NCBI GenBank assembly: GCA_002395525.1
Contig: DGXE01000005.1
Location: 28,317 to 92,316 of the forward strand
From: Ruminococcus sp. UBA4240
Lineage (GTDB): Bacteria; Bacillota; Clostridia; Oscillospirales; Ruminococcaceae
DNA: 64,000 bases
Reading direction: 5' to 3'
The notes under the pieces were generated by a model that was given only the letters and a program-made list of their open reading frames with translations, was not told the origin of the DNA and did no database searches. Each line of letters opens with the position of its first letter. The first letter of the stretch is position 1. Below, one piece after another: positions 1 to 11,551 of this stretch. A program made the position numbers and the translations under genes.

Positions 1-1
1 G

Positions 2-2359
<2,358 letters not shown>

Positions 2360-2379
2360 ACAGGCACAGTATAAAAACC

Positions 2380-2412
2380 TCTGCCGCTGTATACCATGGT
2401 ATGCAGCGGCAG
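2380..2412. terminator. Bidirectional terminator between alaS and the ATPase gene
   Basis: A 16-bp near-perfect palindrome (TCTGCCGCTG on the left arm, CAGCGGCAGA on the right) with T-rich sequence on both outer sides. It lies between two converging genes, so it can end transcription from each side. Confidence 0.85.
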
Positions 2413-2426
2413 ATTTTATTGTCATC

Positions 2427-3716
2427 TCAGATCAGGGCATCACTCAGCAAAAATTCCGTCAGGCTCACATTCAGCACGCCGTTATCGTCATACCAGCTTT
2501 TGCGGATATCCCGTCTGACTATGATCTTGGGGAAGGAATCGCCTGTAAGAGCGAAGGGGCGAAGCTCCTGTTCCCTCTTTTCTTCATCCGGCAGCGCAAA
2601 CGCCGACTGGATATACACCCTTTTTCCTCCCTTTGAAGCGATGAAATCTATCTCACGGGGCACTTTTGAATAGCTGCCCCCCGGATTTTTCTCATTTGAG
2701 AAAACTACCCCCACATCAACGGAGAAGCCCCGTATGATAAGCTCATTATATATGATATTCTCCATGATGTGTGTCATTTCTTGCTGGCGAAAGCCGATAC
2801 GGGCATTCCTGAGACCTATGTCCTCGCAGTAATACTTGTAAGGGTACTCAAAGTATTTGCGCCCCTTTACGTCATAGCGCCTTGCCTCACTGAAAAGGAA
2901 TGCATCCTCAAGATGTGAGACATAGGAGGAGATAGTATTCTGTGATATGCTCTCCCCTGTTCTTGAGCGCAGAGTATCGGCTATCTTCTTCGGATTTGTC
3001 AGTGAACCCACTGATGAACAAAGCAGATCAAGGAGCAGAGCCAGAACATCCTCCCGCCCCACCTTCTTCCGCTCGACTATATCTTTCAGATACACTTCCG
3101 AAAACAGAGATTTGAGATAATTCGCCTTTGCGGTATCATCAGGACGTGACAGGATCAGGGGCATACCGCCGTAAAAGGCATATTCCTCAAATGCATCCTC
3201 CCTGTCTCCCCCCACAGCAGAATAGTATTCCCCAAAGCTCAGCGGGTGAACGTGTATTTCGTCACTGCGCCCCCGGAATTCGGTCAGGATGTCCTTTGAA
3301 AGCATCTTTGAATTGCTGCCTGTCACATACACATCAAGATTCGGGAGCGAGCGCAGGTCATTGAGAGCATCGTAAAAGGTGATCCTTCTGCCCTCGGGGT
3401 TGTAGGGATTTTTCACCTCATCTGACATCTGTATCTCATCAACGAAGAGATAATACCTTTCCTGCCTGCCCTCTGCCCTGCTGCGGACATATTCAGCCAG
3501 CACAAGAGGGTCACGGTATTTAATATCCCTTGTCAGATCAAGTGCGACAGAAATTATGTTTTCGTCAGACACCTCGGTTTCAAGCAGATATTTCCTGAAC
3601 AGCACATTCAGCAGATATGACTTTCCGCACCGTCGGATACCGGTGATGACCTTCACCTGTCCGTCCCACATAAAGCCTTTGATCTGCTCCAGGTATCTGT
3701 CTCTTTGTATCTCCAT
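2427..3716 (-). CDS. DUF4143-family AAA ATPase (AAA_14), first copy
   Basis: A 429-residue ATPase of the AAA_14/DUF4143 family. Walker A is GIRRCGKS near residues 24-31, Walker B is LFVDEIQ near residue 104, and the FRGRSDEI..LSFGEY segment is typical of the family. The C-terminal third carries a degenerate PD-(D/E)xK nuclease-like fold (REIDFIASKGG..VYIQSA). The cellular role of the family is not established. I start it at 3716, where GGAG lies 9 bases upstream; an in-frame ATG at 3764 has no ribosome-binding site. The promoter sits between two copies of a 38-bp repeat. A second, divergent member occurs at 33443-34780 with a different promoter repeat. Confidence 0.85.
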   Translation of the reverse strand: MEIQRDRYLEQIKGFMWDGQVKVITGIRRCGKSYLLNVLFRKYLLETEVSDENIISVALDLTRDIKYRDPLVLAEYVRSRAEGRQERYYLFVDEIQMSDEVKNPYNPEGRRITFYDALNDLRSLPNLDVYVTGSNSKMLSKDILTEFRGRSDEIHVHPLSFGEYYSAVGGDREDAFEEYAFYGGMPLILSRPDDTAKANYLKSLFSEVYLKDIVERKKVGREDVLALLLDLLCSSVGSLTNPKKIADTLRSRTGESISQNTISSYVSHLEDAFLFSEARRYDVKGRKYFEYPYKYYCEDIGLRNARIGFRQQEMTHIMENIIYNELIIRGFSVDVGVVFSNEKNPGGSYSKVPREIDFIASKGGKRVYIQSAFALPDEEKREQELRPFALTGDSFPKIIVRRDIRKSWYDDNGVLNVSLTEFLLSDALI

Positions 3717-3727
3717 CCTATCACTCC

Positions 3728-3765
3728 GTTGAAAACTTTGACGAGTTTTTGTCTTACTTTTCACC
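3728..3765. repeat. 38-bp repeat, copy 1, in the ATPase leader
   Basis: Begins GTTGAAAACTTTGACGAG and ends TTACTTTTCACC. It matches 3815-3852 at about 32 of 38 positions and lies between the -10 element and the ribosome-binding site of the ATPase gene, so it falls at or just after the transcription start. The placement suggests an operator or leader element. Confidence 0.75.
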
Positions 3766-3766
3766 T

Positions 3767-3796
3767 ATTATACCACATCTGACACAGGGCAGTCAA
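3767..3796 (-). promoter_or_regulatory. Promoter of the first DUF4143 ATPase
   Basis: Minus-strand TTGACT (3796-3791), an 18-base spacer and a perfect TATAAT (3772-3767). It is flanked on both sides by the 38-bp repeat pair. Confidence 0.8.
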
Positions 3797-3814
3797 TAGC
3801 CGGGGGAAAAACGC

Positions 3815-3852
3815 ATTGAAAACTTTAGCGAGTTTTGTTGTTACTTTTCACC
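3815..3852. repeat. 38-bp repeat, copy 2, upstream of the ATPase promoter
   Basis: Begins ATTGAAAACTTTAGCGAG and ends TTACTTTTCACC. It is in the same orientation as copy 1 and offset by 87 bp, just upstream of the -35 element. Two copies around one promoter fit a looping or cooperative operator. Confidence 0.75.
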
Positions 3853-3867
3853 ATAATGTAAAACCAA

Positions 3868-3896
3868 AGCAGCCGGAAGGATTTCTTCCGGCTGCT
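3868..3896 (-). terminator. Terminator of clpB
   Basis: A 12-bp perfect stem (AGCAGCCGGAAG with CTTCCGGCTGCT) and a 5-base loop, followed on the minus strand by TTGGTTTT, just after the clpB stop codon. Confidence 0.85.
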
Positions 3897-3900
3897 GTAA

Positions 3901-6495
3901 TCATCTTATGACAAATCCGTTCTCATCCGTATCGGCGGTGAGGGTGGTGTCAGGGGCGGGATCATCCGCAATTATAGTCTTTGCGATAAGGGTCTCTATA
4001 TGAGCCTGGATGTACCTCTTCAGAGGACGGGCACCGTAGATGGGATCGTAGCCCTCATCGGCTATGCGCTCCCTTGCGCTGTCTGTGATGACAAGCTTCA
4101 GCTGCTTGTCCGCAAGGCGGCGGCGCAGCTTGTCAAGCATAAGGTCGATGATAGGATATATCTCCTTCTTGGACAGGGGCTTGTAGAATACTATCTCATC
4201 AAGGCGGTTGAGGAATTCCGGTCTGAAATGGCTCTTTAAGAGCATATCCACGCCGTTTCTTGCGCTCTCGCTTATCTCCCCGTCCTCGCCGATTCCGTCA
4301 AGGATGATATCGGAGCCTAAGTTGGATGTCAGGATTATGATGGTGTTCTTGAAATCCACCACCCGTCCCTGGGAATCCGTTACCCTGCCGTCATCAAGTA
4401 TCTGCAGGAGTATGTTGAACACATCGGGATGAGCCTTTTCCACCTCATCAAAAAGCACTACCGCATAGGGCTTGCGGCGGACTGCCTCTGTAAGCTGGCC
4501 GCCCTCCTCGTAGCCCACATATCCCGGAGGTGCGCCGATAAGGCGGCTGACGGAGAACTTCTCCATGTACTCGGTCATATCTATGCGGACAATGTTGCGC
4601 TCATCGTCGAAAAGTGCCTGTGCAAGCGCCTTTGCAAGCTCTGTCTTGCCCACGCCCGTAGGCCCTAAGAACATGAAGGAGCCCACAGGACGGTTGGGAT
4701 CCTGTATGCCCGCACGGGAGCGGAGTATGGACTCCGTTACCTTCTGCACTGCCTCGTCCTGGCCTATGACACGCTGATGCAGTATCTCGTCAAGGTGCAA
4801 AAGCTTTTCCCTTTCGCCCTCCATCAGCTTTGTAACGGGGATGCCTGTCCAGCGCCCTACGATCTTTGCGATCTCCTCATCGGTGACACGGTTTCTCAGC
4901 AGGCTGTTCTTCTGTGCCTCCTCCGCAATGTCATCCACCTCGTCAAGCTCCTTTTCAAGGGCGGGTATGCGCCCGTACTGGAGCTCTGCCGCCTTGTCGT
5001 AGTTGCCCTCACGCTGTGCGGTGGCAAGCTCCGCCTTGGCAGCCTCTATATCCTCACGCAGCTTCTGCACACGGCCGATGGAGTCCTTCTCGTTCTGCCA
5101 GCGGGTCTTCATCTCGTTGAACTCATCCCGCAGCTCGGAGAGCTCCTTCTCTATCTCTGCCAGCCGCTCCTGTGACAGCTTGTCCTCTTCCTTTTTAAGG
5201 GCAGTTTCCTCTATCTCCTTCTGCATTATCCTGCGGCGCACCTCGTCAAGCTCGGTGGGCATGGAGTTCATCTCCGTGCGGATGAGGGCGCAGGCCTCGT
5301 CCACAAGGTCAATTGCCTTGTCGGGAAGGAATCTGTCGCTTATATAGCGGTTTGACAGCACTGCCGCCGTGATAAGGGCGGAGTCCTGTATCTTTACGCC
5401 GTGGAACACTTCATAGCGCTCCTTTAAGCCTCTGAGTATGCTTATTGTGTCCTCCACCGTAGGCTCGTCCACCTGCACGGGCTGGAAACGCCTTTCAAGC
5501 GCCGCATCCTTTTCGATGTACATACGGTATTCGTCAAGGGTAGTGGCACCTATGCAGTGGAGCTCGCCACGGGCAAGCATGGGCTTTAAAAGGTTGCCAG
5601 CATCCATGGCGCCGTCGGTCTTGCCTGCACCAACTATGGTGTGCAGCTCATCTATAAAGAGGATGATGCGCCCTTCAGACTTCTTCACCTCGTTGAGGAC
5701 GGCTTTCAGTCGCTCCTCAAATTCACCCCTGAACTTGGCGCCGGATATGAGGGCACCCATATCAAGGGAGAAGAGCTTACGGTCTTTAAGGGTATCGGGA
5801 ACATCCCCCTTGACTATACGCTGTGCAAGCCCCTCTGCGATGGCAGTCTTGCCCACGCCCGGCTCACCGATGAGCACAGGGTTGTTCTTGCGCTTGCGGG
5901 AGAGTATCTGTATGCAGTTACGTATCTCCGAATCCCTGCCGATAACGGGATCCAGCTTGTTCTGACGTGCCAGCTCCACCAGATCCTGCCCGTACTTTTT
6001 CAGCACGTCGTAGGTATCCTCCGGCGAGTCCCCCGTCACCTGCTGATTGCCCCTTATGTCCTTCAGAGTGGCAAGGAATGAGTTCTTGTCTATGGCAAAG
6101 GCCGAGAATATGCGCTTAACTGCCTCTGTGCCGTTGTCAAATGCGGAGAGGACAAAGTGCTCCACGGAAACGTACTCGTCCCCCATGTTCTTTGCCTGTG
6201 TCTCCGCCCCGTTCATCATACGGTCGAGATCCTGTGTGATGTAGACGCTGTTGGCATCACGGCCGGGGCCTGATACTCTGGGGAGCTGACCTATGGCTCT
6301 TTCAAGCTCTCCGGCTATGGCAGCGGGATCCTTCCCCATGCGCTTGAAAAGCTCCGGGATAAGCCCTCCCTCCTGAGTCGTGAGGGCATAGAGGAGATGC
6401 ACACAGTCAACGCTCTGGTTGCCGTGCTCTACCGCCGCATCCTGTGCCGCCTGAAACGCCTCCATTGATTTCTTTGTAAGCTTCTGCATATTCAT
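3901..6495 (-). CDS. clpB: ATP-dependent disaggregase ClpB
   Basis: An 864-residue Hsp100 disaggregase that works with DnaK/DnaJ/GrpE to rescue aggregated proteins. It has an N-terminal Clp_N double repeat, a first AAA+ module with GEPGVGKT, a long charged coiled-coil middle domain that separates ClpB from ClpC/ClpA, and a second AAA+ module with GPTGVGKTE and a GYVG pore loop. The start at 6495 (protein MNMQKLTKK) has AAAGAGGTG six bases upstream; the frame stays open 58 codons further up, but those residues are not Clp-like. A perfect CIRCE lies 268 bp upstream of the start, so HrcA control is expected. Confidence 0.97.
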   Translation of the reverse strand: MNMQKLTKKSMEAFQAAQDAAVEHGNQSVDCVHLLYALTTQEGGLIPELFKRMGKDPAAIAGELERAIGQLPRVSGPGRDANSVYITQDLDRMMNGAETQAKNMGDEYVSVEHFVLSAFDNGTEAVKRIFSAFAIDKNSFLATLKDIRGNQQVTGDSPEDTYDVLKKYGQDLVELARQNKLDPVIGRDSEIRNCIQILSRKRKNNPVLIGEPGVGKTAIAEGLAQRIVKGDVPDTLKDRKLFSLDMGALISGAKFRGEFEERLKAVLNEVKKSEGRIILFIDELHTIVGAGKTDGAMDAGNLLKPMLARGELHCIGATTLDEYRMYIEKDAALERRFQPVQVDEPTVEDTISILRGLKERYEVFHGVKIQDSALITAAVLSNRYISDRFLPDKAIDLVDEACALIRTEMNSMPTELDEVRRRIMQKEIEETALKKEEDKLSQERLAEIEKELSELRDEFNEMKTRWQNEKDSIGRVQKLREDIEAAKAELATAQREGNYDKAAELQYGRIPALEKELDEVDDIAEEAQKNSLLRNRVTDEEIAKIVGRWTGIPVTKLMEGEREKLLHLDEILHQRVIGQDEAVQKVTESILRSRAGIQDPNRPVGSFMFLGPTGVGKTELAKALAQALFDDERNIVRIDMTEYMEKFSVSRLIGAPPGYVGYEEGGQLTEAVRRKPYAVVLFDEVEKAHPDVFNILLQILDDGRVTDSQGRVVDFKNTIIILTSNLGSDIILDGIGEDGEISESARNGVDMLLKSHFRPEFLNRLDEIVFYKPLSKKEIYPIIDLMLDKLRRRLADKQLKLVITDSARERIADEGYDPIYGARPLKRYIQAHIETLIAKTIIADDPAPDTTLTADTDENGFVIR

Positions 6496-6514
6496 ATATA
6501 ACACCTCTTTTTTA

Positions 6515-6535
6515 GAAGTTAGAGAATAGAAGTTA
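6515..6535. repeat. Heptad repeat island, GAAGTTA family
   Basis: Three 7-base units (GAAGTTA, GAGAATA, GAAGTTA) just upstream of the clpB ribosome-binding site. A related island is at 57826-57853. Confidence 0.6.
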
Positions 6536-6596
6536 GGATCTGCGGTCGGAACAAGCAGCCTATTCCTTGAATATTCCAAAACAGGGGAATACCCCG

Positions 6597-6631
6597 CCCC
6601 CCTCTTAGAGGGGGGTGTCCCTGAAAGGGAC
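6597..6631. promoter_or_regulatory. Paired GC-rich hairpins in the clpB leader
   Basis: Two consecutive stems: CCCCCCTC pairing with GAGGGGGG (6597-6615) and GTCCCT pairing with AGGGAC (6617-6631). They lie between the CIRCE and the clpB start, so they should be in the clpB 5' untranslated RNA. They may be a repeat-derived structure or an RNA thermometer-like element; there is no direct evidence for either. Confidence 0.5.
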
Positions 6632-6762
6632 GGGGGGAGCTCACTGTCACTAAGGAAAGAGCAGATCAAGTCCGAAACACCTTCAAAGTCCCGCTTCTTG
6701 TAAATAAATATACAGCATATATATGATAGAATTATGAATATCTCGTGAATAAGAAGTAAAAT

Positions 6763-6789
6763 TTAGCACTCTTGCGATAAGAGTGCTAA
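6763..6789. promoter_or_regulatory. CIRCE operator (HrcA site) for clpB
   Basis: A perfect match to the CIRCE consensus: TTAGCACTC, nine bases, GAGTGCTAA. HrcA binds this site to repress heat-shock genes. Only the minus-strand clpB reads away from it; the gene on its other side, rubrerythrin, ends towards it. The hairpin could also terminate rubrerythrin transcription, since T-rich sequence follows it on the minus strand. Confidence 0.95.
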
Positions 6790-6814
6790 ATTTCTTTTTG
6801 GTATGAAAGAACTA

Positions 6815-7489
6815 TCAATAATTCTCCGCACTTATCTCAAAGAAGCTCTGGGGATGGTTGCAGACAGGGCATACATCCGGTGCCTTGGTGCCTACCACGA
6901 TGTGACCGCAGTTGCGGCACTCCCAGATCTTTACCTCGCTCTTTTCAAACACCTTCTGCATCTCAACATTTTTGAGCAGGGCACGGTATCTTTCCTCATG
7001 GCGCTTTTCAATGGCGGCTACTCCCCTGAACTTTGCGGCAAGCTCAGCAAATCCCTCTGCCTCGGCTGTCTTTGCAAAGTCCTCATACATATCCGTCCAC
7101 TCGTAGTTCTCGCCGTCTGCGGCTGCTTCAAGGTTCTGTGCGGTGCTGCCTATACCCCCCAGCTCCTTGAACCACATCTTTGCGTGCTCCTTCTCATTGT
7201 CGGATGTGTGCAGGAATATGGCTGCTATCTGCTCAAAGCCCTCCTTCTTTGCTACCGATGCAAAATAGGTGTACTTGTTCCTTGCCTGGCTCTCCCCGGC
7301 AAAAGCCGCCATAAGGTTCTTCTCCGTCTGGGTGCCTGCATACTTGTTTGCAGGCAAGCCTGCAGGCTTGCCACCCTCCTCAACCGGGATGAGCTTTGCG
7401 CCCTCCGCCTTGCAGACAGGACAGACGGGCTTGTCTCCGTCCTTTACCTCGAATTCCTTGCCGCATACTGTGCATTTGTACTTAGCCAT
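6815..7489 (-). CDS. Rubrerythrin with N- and C-terminal rubredoxin-like domains
   Basis: A 224-residue non-haem di-iron peroxidase that detoxifies hydrogen peroxide in anaerobes. A short rubredoxin-like knuckle at the N-terminus ([16 protein letters not shown], residues 6-28) is followed by a ferritin-like four-helix domain with the iron-ligand motifs ESQARN and EKEHAK, and a classical rubredoxin domain at the C-terminus (CRNCGH..CPVCNHP). Two rubredoxin modules make it longer than the usual one-module form of about 190 residues. GGAGG lies 7 bases before the ATG. It may share a transcript with the secreted protein gene upstream, whose stop codon is 16 bp away. Confidence 0.93.
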   Translation of the reverse strand: MAKYKCTVCGKEFEVKDGDKPVCPVCKAEGAKLIPVEEGGKPAGLPANKYAGTQTEKNLMAAFAGESQARNKYTYFASVAKKEGFEQIAAIFLHTSDNEKEHAKMWFKELGGIGSTAQNLEAAADGENYEWTDMYEDFAKTAEAEGFAELAAKFRGVAAIEKRHEERYRALLKNVEMQKVFEKSEVKIWECRNCGHIVVGTKAPDVCPVCNHPQSFFEISAENY

Positions 7490-7505
7490 GTTGATTCCTC
7501 CTATG

Positions 7506-7757
7506 TTATATGTATTCTTCTATATTGATGGTATCCACGGGATAGACCGCATCCCTTGCCGCAAGGGTGGGATACTGCCCGTTGTACATAAGGAACATAT
7601 AGTATTCCTTGTTCTCCTCCACTGTATCATCAAAGACTATGGGGTAAAATCCTCCACCGGGTTCTCCCTTATAGATATCAAGTACCGTACAGCCAATAAG
7701 CTCTCTGTTGGAGGGGTTTGACCTGTCTACGGCATTTACCCTGACCTTTACGATCAT
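7506..7757 (-). CDS. Second domain of a secreted protein, probably split off by a frameshift
   Basis: An 83-residue reading frame without a good ribosome-binding site. Its frame stays open upstream of the ATG and reads [19 protein letters not shown], directly next to the end of the neighbouring secreted protein. That stretch and what follows (a V-rich strand, [25 protein letters not shown]) parallel the domain of the upstream protein (MSVDDTIAVCSNIVMGK, HFDVLDEFKG, GEKYILMLSAR). I read this as the second of two tandem homologous domains, in the -1 frame relative to the first. It is either a real frameshift mutation, programmed slippage near the A-run at about 7800-7806, or a sequence error. 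Confidence 0.5.
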   Translation of the reverse strand: MIVKVRVNAVDRSNPSNRELIGCTVLDIYKGEPGGGFYPIVFDDTVEENKEYYMFLMYNGQYPTLAARDAVYPVDTINIEEYI

Positions 7758-7795
7758 ATCGGCAAAATCCGCTATTTCATGCAGGTCATCGGATA

Positions 7796-8359
7796 TTATG
7801 TATTTTTCTTTGCATCCTTTGAGGGACTGGCAGCAGTGATGCTGTCAACGTGGTCACGAAATTCCCCGACTGTGGTGAATCCTACCTTTTCGGGGATGGT
7901 CATGACGGTAACTGCTCCTATCTTTTCCCCGTCCGTGGGTATGCACACATAGTTTGAAAAGCCGTACCAGGAGTCATAGACCGTGTCTCTTGCGGAGAGC
8001 ATAAGGATGTATTTCTCCCCCACCTTGTAATCCTGCCCTGCAATAAACTTGACATTGCCCTCTTCATAGGTGCATTCTGCCCTTGCCTGACGGACTGTTA
8101 TCTGCTTATCGGTCACATGACCCTTGAATTCATCCAGCACATCAAAATGGAAATAGAGCATCCTCTGGTTCTCTGCGACCTCAACTGAGGTGAGCTTCCC
8201 CATAACAATGTTGGAGCATACAGCAATGGTGTCATCAACGGACATATACTCAAGGAGTATCTCGGTATACGGCACCTCAGTCTTATTGGCATCCGGAGCA
8301 TTGACCCCGACCGCAAGCAAAGCAGCGATCAAAACAGAAATAACAGATACCGAACTCAT
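7796..8359 (-). CDS. Secreted protein of unknown function, first of two related domains
   Basis: About 187 residues, starting at 8359 where AAAGGAGGTG precedes ATGAGTTCG; in-frame methionines further up lack such a site. Residues 1-25 form a signal peptide (VISVLIAALLAVGVNA). The rest is a beta-rich domain without a recognised catalytic motif. The frame stops with ..SKDAKKNT, but the next frame continues with a homologous domain (7506-7757). No family is assigned. It sits upstream of rubrerythrin on the same strand. Confidence 0.7.
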   Translation of the reverse strand: MSSVSVISVLIAALLAVGVNAPDANKTEVPYTEILLEYMSVDDTIAVCSNIVMGKLTSVEVAENQRMLYFHFDVLDEFKGHVTDKQITVRQARAECTYEEGNVKFIAGQDYKVGEKYILMLSARDTVYDSWYGFSNYVCIPTDGEKIGAVTVMTIPEKVGFTTVGEFRDHVDSITAASPSKDAKKNT

Positions 8360-8434
8360 ACTGCACCTCCTTTGCATCAATACGTCCAGGGAAGAAGTGC
8401 CGCACCGTTGCTATGGCACTTCATAGTACAAAAT

Positions 8435-8470
8435 GAGCACAGCCTGACCTGCGAAAGTAAAGCTGTGCTC
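8435..8470 (-). terminator. Terminator of the DivIVA-like gene
   Basis: A 9-bp stem (GAGCACAGC with GCTGTGCTC) and an 18-base loop, followed on the minus strand by ATTTTGT, 13 bp past the stop codon at 8483. Confidence 0.7.
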
Positions 8471-8482
8471 GTATGCTCGTTA

Positions 8483-9613
8483 TCAGCCCATATTGGAAAG
8501 CTTTATCTTCTTAGGGTCGATGTTGCCGTCGTAGTCATCTCCCCCCTTGCCTGCGCTCTCTGCTACGGAGTTGGCAAGTGCTTCAAGCTCGCTCAGGTCA
8601 AAGCCCAGTGCATTGGCCTTCTTGGCGGGCTGTGCAGGCTGTGCCGCTGCCGCAGGCTTTGCTGCCTGTGCAGGCTGTGCCTTGGGAGCCGCTGCCTGTG
8701 CGGGAGCTGCCTTGGGAGCTGCCGGCTGTGCGGGAGCTGCCTTAGGCGCTACGGGCGGAACAGGGGGAACCTTGGGAGCAGGTGCCGCAGCCCTTGTCAT
8801 AGCGGGAGCAGTGCCCCTGGGAGCGGTGAACTTGGGTATCCCGTTGCGCTTGAGAGTTTCCTCTGTGCGTGCAAGGAGCTCGGATGTCTCGGTGATCTTG
8901 GAAATGCCCTCTGCATTGAAGGAATCAAGCAGCGCCTTGATCTTGGATACATTTGCGGTAAGCTCTTCTACCTCTGCAAGAACCACAGCCTTCATATTCT
9001 CGGAGGCGGTCTTCATCTCGGAGGATCTTGTCTCCGCATCGGAAACGATCTTCAGAGCCTTCTCGTCTGCATTCTTTACGATAGTGGATGCCTTGCTGTT
9101 TGCATCGTCCACAACCTGATTTGCCAGCTTCTTTGCATCCTCGTCCATCTTGCGGGCATTTTCCTTGGCAGATGTGACGATGGTGTTTGCTGTGTTCTGA
9201 GCCTGCAGGAACACGTTGGAGAGGTCCATTGCGTTGTTCTCTGCGGTGGATGCGGCAGCAGCCTTGTTCTTAGCCTCTACCAGCTCATCCTCCATAGCGG
9301 CAAGCTGAGCCTTCAGGGTCTCGATCTCCTTGGCCTTGGCGGCATTGTCCTCCTCAGCTTCTGCAAGCTGGTTCTTCAGGGAGCCGTTCTCGGTCTGGAG
9401 CTCGGTTATCTTGGTCTTGTTGTCGTTGAGGAGCTGCTCATACTTCTTCACAGCCTCACTGTCGCTGCCGTTGGAGTCAGCAAGAGCCTTTGCCTGCTCC
9501 AGCTCGTTCTCAAGGGTATAGATGCGGGTGTTAAGATTATCTACATACTGAAGAACATCTTTCTTGTCAAATCCGCCAAACGATACTGTTTTCAGAAATC
9601 CGGTACCTTCCAT
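8483..9613 (-). CDS. DivIVA-like coiled-coil protein with an Ala/Pro-rich tail
   Basis: 376 residues. The start (FLKTVSFGGFDKKDVLQYVDNL) matches the short N-terminal membrane-binding segment of DivIVA/GpsB-family proteins. A long coiled coil follows (about residues 30-245), then a low-complexity Ala/Pro/Lys linker (about 265-330) and a conserved-looking acidic end (GFDLSELEALANSVAESAGK). DivIVA proteins mark curved membrane and organise polar growth or division; that role here is inferred from the N-terminus only. GGAGG lies 9 bases before the ATG, and the promoter at 9694-9722 serves it. It appears to be a single-gene transcript. Confidence 0.75.
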   Translation of the reverse strand: MEGTGFLKTVSFGGFDKKDVLQYVDNLNTRIYTLENELEQAKALADSNGSDSEAVKKYEQLLNDNKTKITELQTENGSLKNQLAEAEEDNAAKAKEIETLKAQLAAMEDELVEAKNKAAAASTAENNAMDLSNVFLQAQNTANTIVTSAKENARKMDEDAKKLANQVVDDANSKASTIVKNADEKALKIVSDAETRSSEMKTASENMKAVVLAEVEELTANVSKIKALLDSFNAEGISKITETSELLARTEETLKRNGIPKFTAPRGTAPAMTRAAAPAPKVPPVPPVAPKAAPAQPAAPKAAPAQAAAPKAQPAQAAKPAAAAQPAQPAKKANALGFDLSELEALANSVAESAGKGGDDYDGNIDPKKIKLSNMG

Positions 9614-9693
9614 GTCGTTACCTCCAAAATGTAATAGTGCCCGCGGCGGATGACACCTCTGCTGTCATAATTCGCCATCATGGGTTCCTAATT

Positions 9694-9722
9694 ATTATAT
9701 CACATCACTTTGATTTCTTCAA
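9694..9722 (-). promoter_or_regulatory. Promoter of the DivIVA-like gene
   Basis: Minus-strand TTGAAG (9722-9717), a 17-base spacer and TATAAT (9699-9694), 80 bp upstream of the start codon. The rest of 9723-10010 holds no gene that I can support. Confidence 0.7.
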
Positions 9723-10013
9723 CAAATTTCCTTCAAAAAAATTGCATAAACTTATTTATTTTGTTTTAGTCATATATCACAAATGTATAAAAACAACAGG
9801 GCGTACAAGGCGGTTTTTGGTCATTAGAGATAGTTAACCTCTGGTCATGCTTGACTTTTCCCCCGTATCTGATAAAAAAGTCATGGCATCCCGCATCAGC
9901 ATGGCATATACGGAATGTGTAAGAAAGTAAGGGCAGCACCCGCCATGCCTTGTGAATACTCATAAACGAAGATACTGTTTATTGTACAATCTGATGTTTA
10001 TATCCAAATCATC

Positions 10014-10042
10014 TTGACAGTATTTGGATAATATGCTAAAAT
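10014..10042 (+). promoter_or_regulatory. Promoter of the solute-binding lipoprotein gene
   Basis: TTGACA, a 17-base spacer and TAAAAT, about 58 bp before the start codon. The region from 9614 to 10013 otherwise shows only AT-rich sequence. Confidence 0.75.
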
Positions 10043-10100
10043 AATCAGGATAATCTAACGATACTATTAAAAATAAATACAACGCACAAAGGAGTAATTT

Positions 10101-11486
10101 ATGAAAACAAGAAGAATAGCCGCCGCACTTGCGGCACTCATGCTGGCCACAGGCCTTGCAGGCTGCTCCGGCAGCAGCACCGACACCGCCGAGACCACCG
10201 CAGATGTGACCACCACCTCCGCCACTGAGTGGACAGGGGACAACATCGAGGTCGCTGAGCTGGATGAGACCCTTGACATCGACATAGAGGGGCAGAAGCT
10301 GAAATGGCTGGGCATCTATGACTTAAACCCCACCAACGACTCCCCCGAGAGGAGCCCGGAGCTTGCCCTGTTTGAGGACACCTACGGCGCAAAGATCGAG
10401 TACATCCCCACCACCTCCGACAAGCGCTTTGATGACCTTGCCACCAACATACTGGGCGGCACATCCCCTGATATATTCATATATGAGTGGCGCACATTCC
10501 CCTATGACATTTCAAAGAACCAGTATCAGCCCATAGACAGCCTTGTAAACTGGGAGGATCCCAAGTGGGCTGATGTGAAGGACACCGCCGATTCCATGAT
10601 CTGGAAGGGGGATCACTATATCGCACCCCTGGGCTATGCCTTCTCCGACACACAGGTGCTGATGTACAACAAGACCACCGTTGAGGACGCCGGCTTTGAC
10701 GATCCCTATGAGCTCTATAAGGACGGCAAGTGGACATGGTCGGCATTCACCGAGATGATGAAGAAATACGTTGAGGATCACCCCGGCGAAGAGGTATACG
10801 GCATCGGCGGCTGGTGGGCAAATGCCTTTGTATACACTGCCGGTGACGTTATGGTGACCTACGACGGCGAGAAGTTCCACAACAATCTCCGCTCCGCCGC
10901 CATTGAGGAGGCACAGGCAACACTTCAGGACATATTCCGCTCCAACCTTATCAAGCGTGGCTGGATAGGGCCTGAGAGCGCATTCCTTGACGACAGCATA
11001 CTCTTCTATGCTATGGGCACATGGGCATACAATGCAGCCTCCCTGTCCCGTCCCGAGGACACCATACAGATAGTTCCCTTCCCCAGAAAGGACGGCTCCG
11101 ACAAGGACTATGTATCCAACAAGGTATTCGCCTATATGTGGGTAAAGGGCTCCGAGAACGCTGACTGCGTAAAGGCATGGTTCGACTGCAACCGCACCGT
11201 TTACTACGATGAGGCCTACAAGGAAGCCACCAAGGAAAAGTACCTTGCCAACTCCCCCGGCTGGACAAGCGAGATGTATGACCTGGTAATGGACTTCTAC
11301 GACAAGGACAAGTTCACACAGGCATATGACTACGGCTACGGTCTTTCCACCCTTATGGCAGACGATGTAATGTCACAGCTTTACGAGGGCATAGCCAATG
11401 AACTCTTTGACGACTGGGTAACCGCAAGAGAGGAATACTACGGCATCGTTGACGAGGAGATCGCTGTATACAACGAGGGTGAGTGA
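10101..11486 (+). CDS. Extracellular solute-binding lipoprotein (ABC sugar type)
   Basis: 461 residues. The N-terminus is a lipoprotein signal (MKTRRIAAALAALMLATGLAGC) with the lipid-anchoring Cys at residue 22, then a Ser/Thr-rich linker. The body is like family 1 solute-binding proteins of carbohydrate ABC importers (LALFEDTYGAKIEYIPT, TSPDIFIYE, YALGY-like hinge regions and aromatic residues in the second lobe). No permease or ATPase gene is nearby, so this is an orphan receptor that must use components encoded elsewhere. GGAG precedes the ATG by 6 bases. A remnant of a second copy lies directly downstream. Confidence 0.85.
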   Translation: MKTRRIAAALAALMLATGLAGCSGSSTDTAETTADVTTTSATEWTGDNIEVAELDETLDIDIEGQKLKWLGIYDLNPTNDSPERSPELALFEDTYGAKIEYIPTTSDKRFDDLATNILGGTSPDIFIYEWRTFPYDISKNQYQPIDSLVNWEDPKWADVKDTADSMIWKGDHYIAPLGYAFSDTQVLMYNKTTVEDAGFDDPYELYKDGKWTWSAFTEMMKKYVEDHPGEEVYGIGGWWANAFVYTAGDVMVTYDGEKFHNNLRSAAIEEAQATLQDIFRSNLIKRGWIGPESAFLDDSILFYAMGTWAYNAASLSRPEDTIQIVPFPRKDGSDKDYVSNKVFAYMWVKGSENADCVKAWFDCNRTVYYDEAYKEATKEKYLANSPGWTSEMYDLVMDFYDKDKFTQAYDYGYGLSTLMADDVMSQLYEGIANELFDDWVTAREEYYGIVDEEIAVYNEGE

Positions 11487-11551
11487 TCCCTTTACCCTTA
11501 CGATGGCGCCTATAATCCCAGCTTTACGGGGCAATACGTTTGCATAAGCAA

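Noticed and set aside
3997..6244. Several open frames on the plus strand opposite clpB
   Set aside because: They are mirror frames of a strongly conserved gene in GC-rich DNA, lack ribosome-binding sites and show no protein-like motifs.
6763..6789. CIRCE palindrome as only a rubrerythrin terminator
   Set aside because: The match to the HrcA operator is perfect in both arms and spacer length, and clpB is the downstream gene; terminator use may be secondary.
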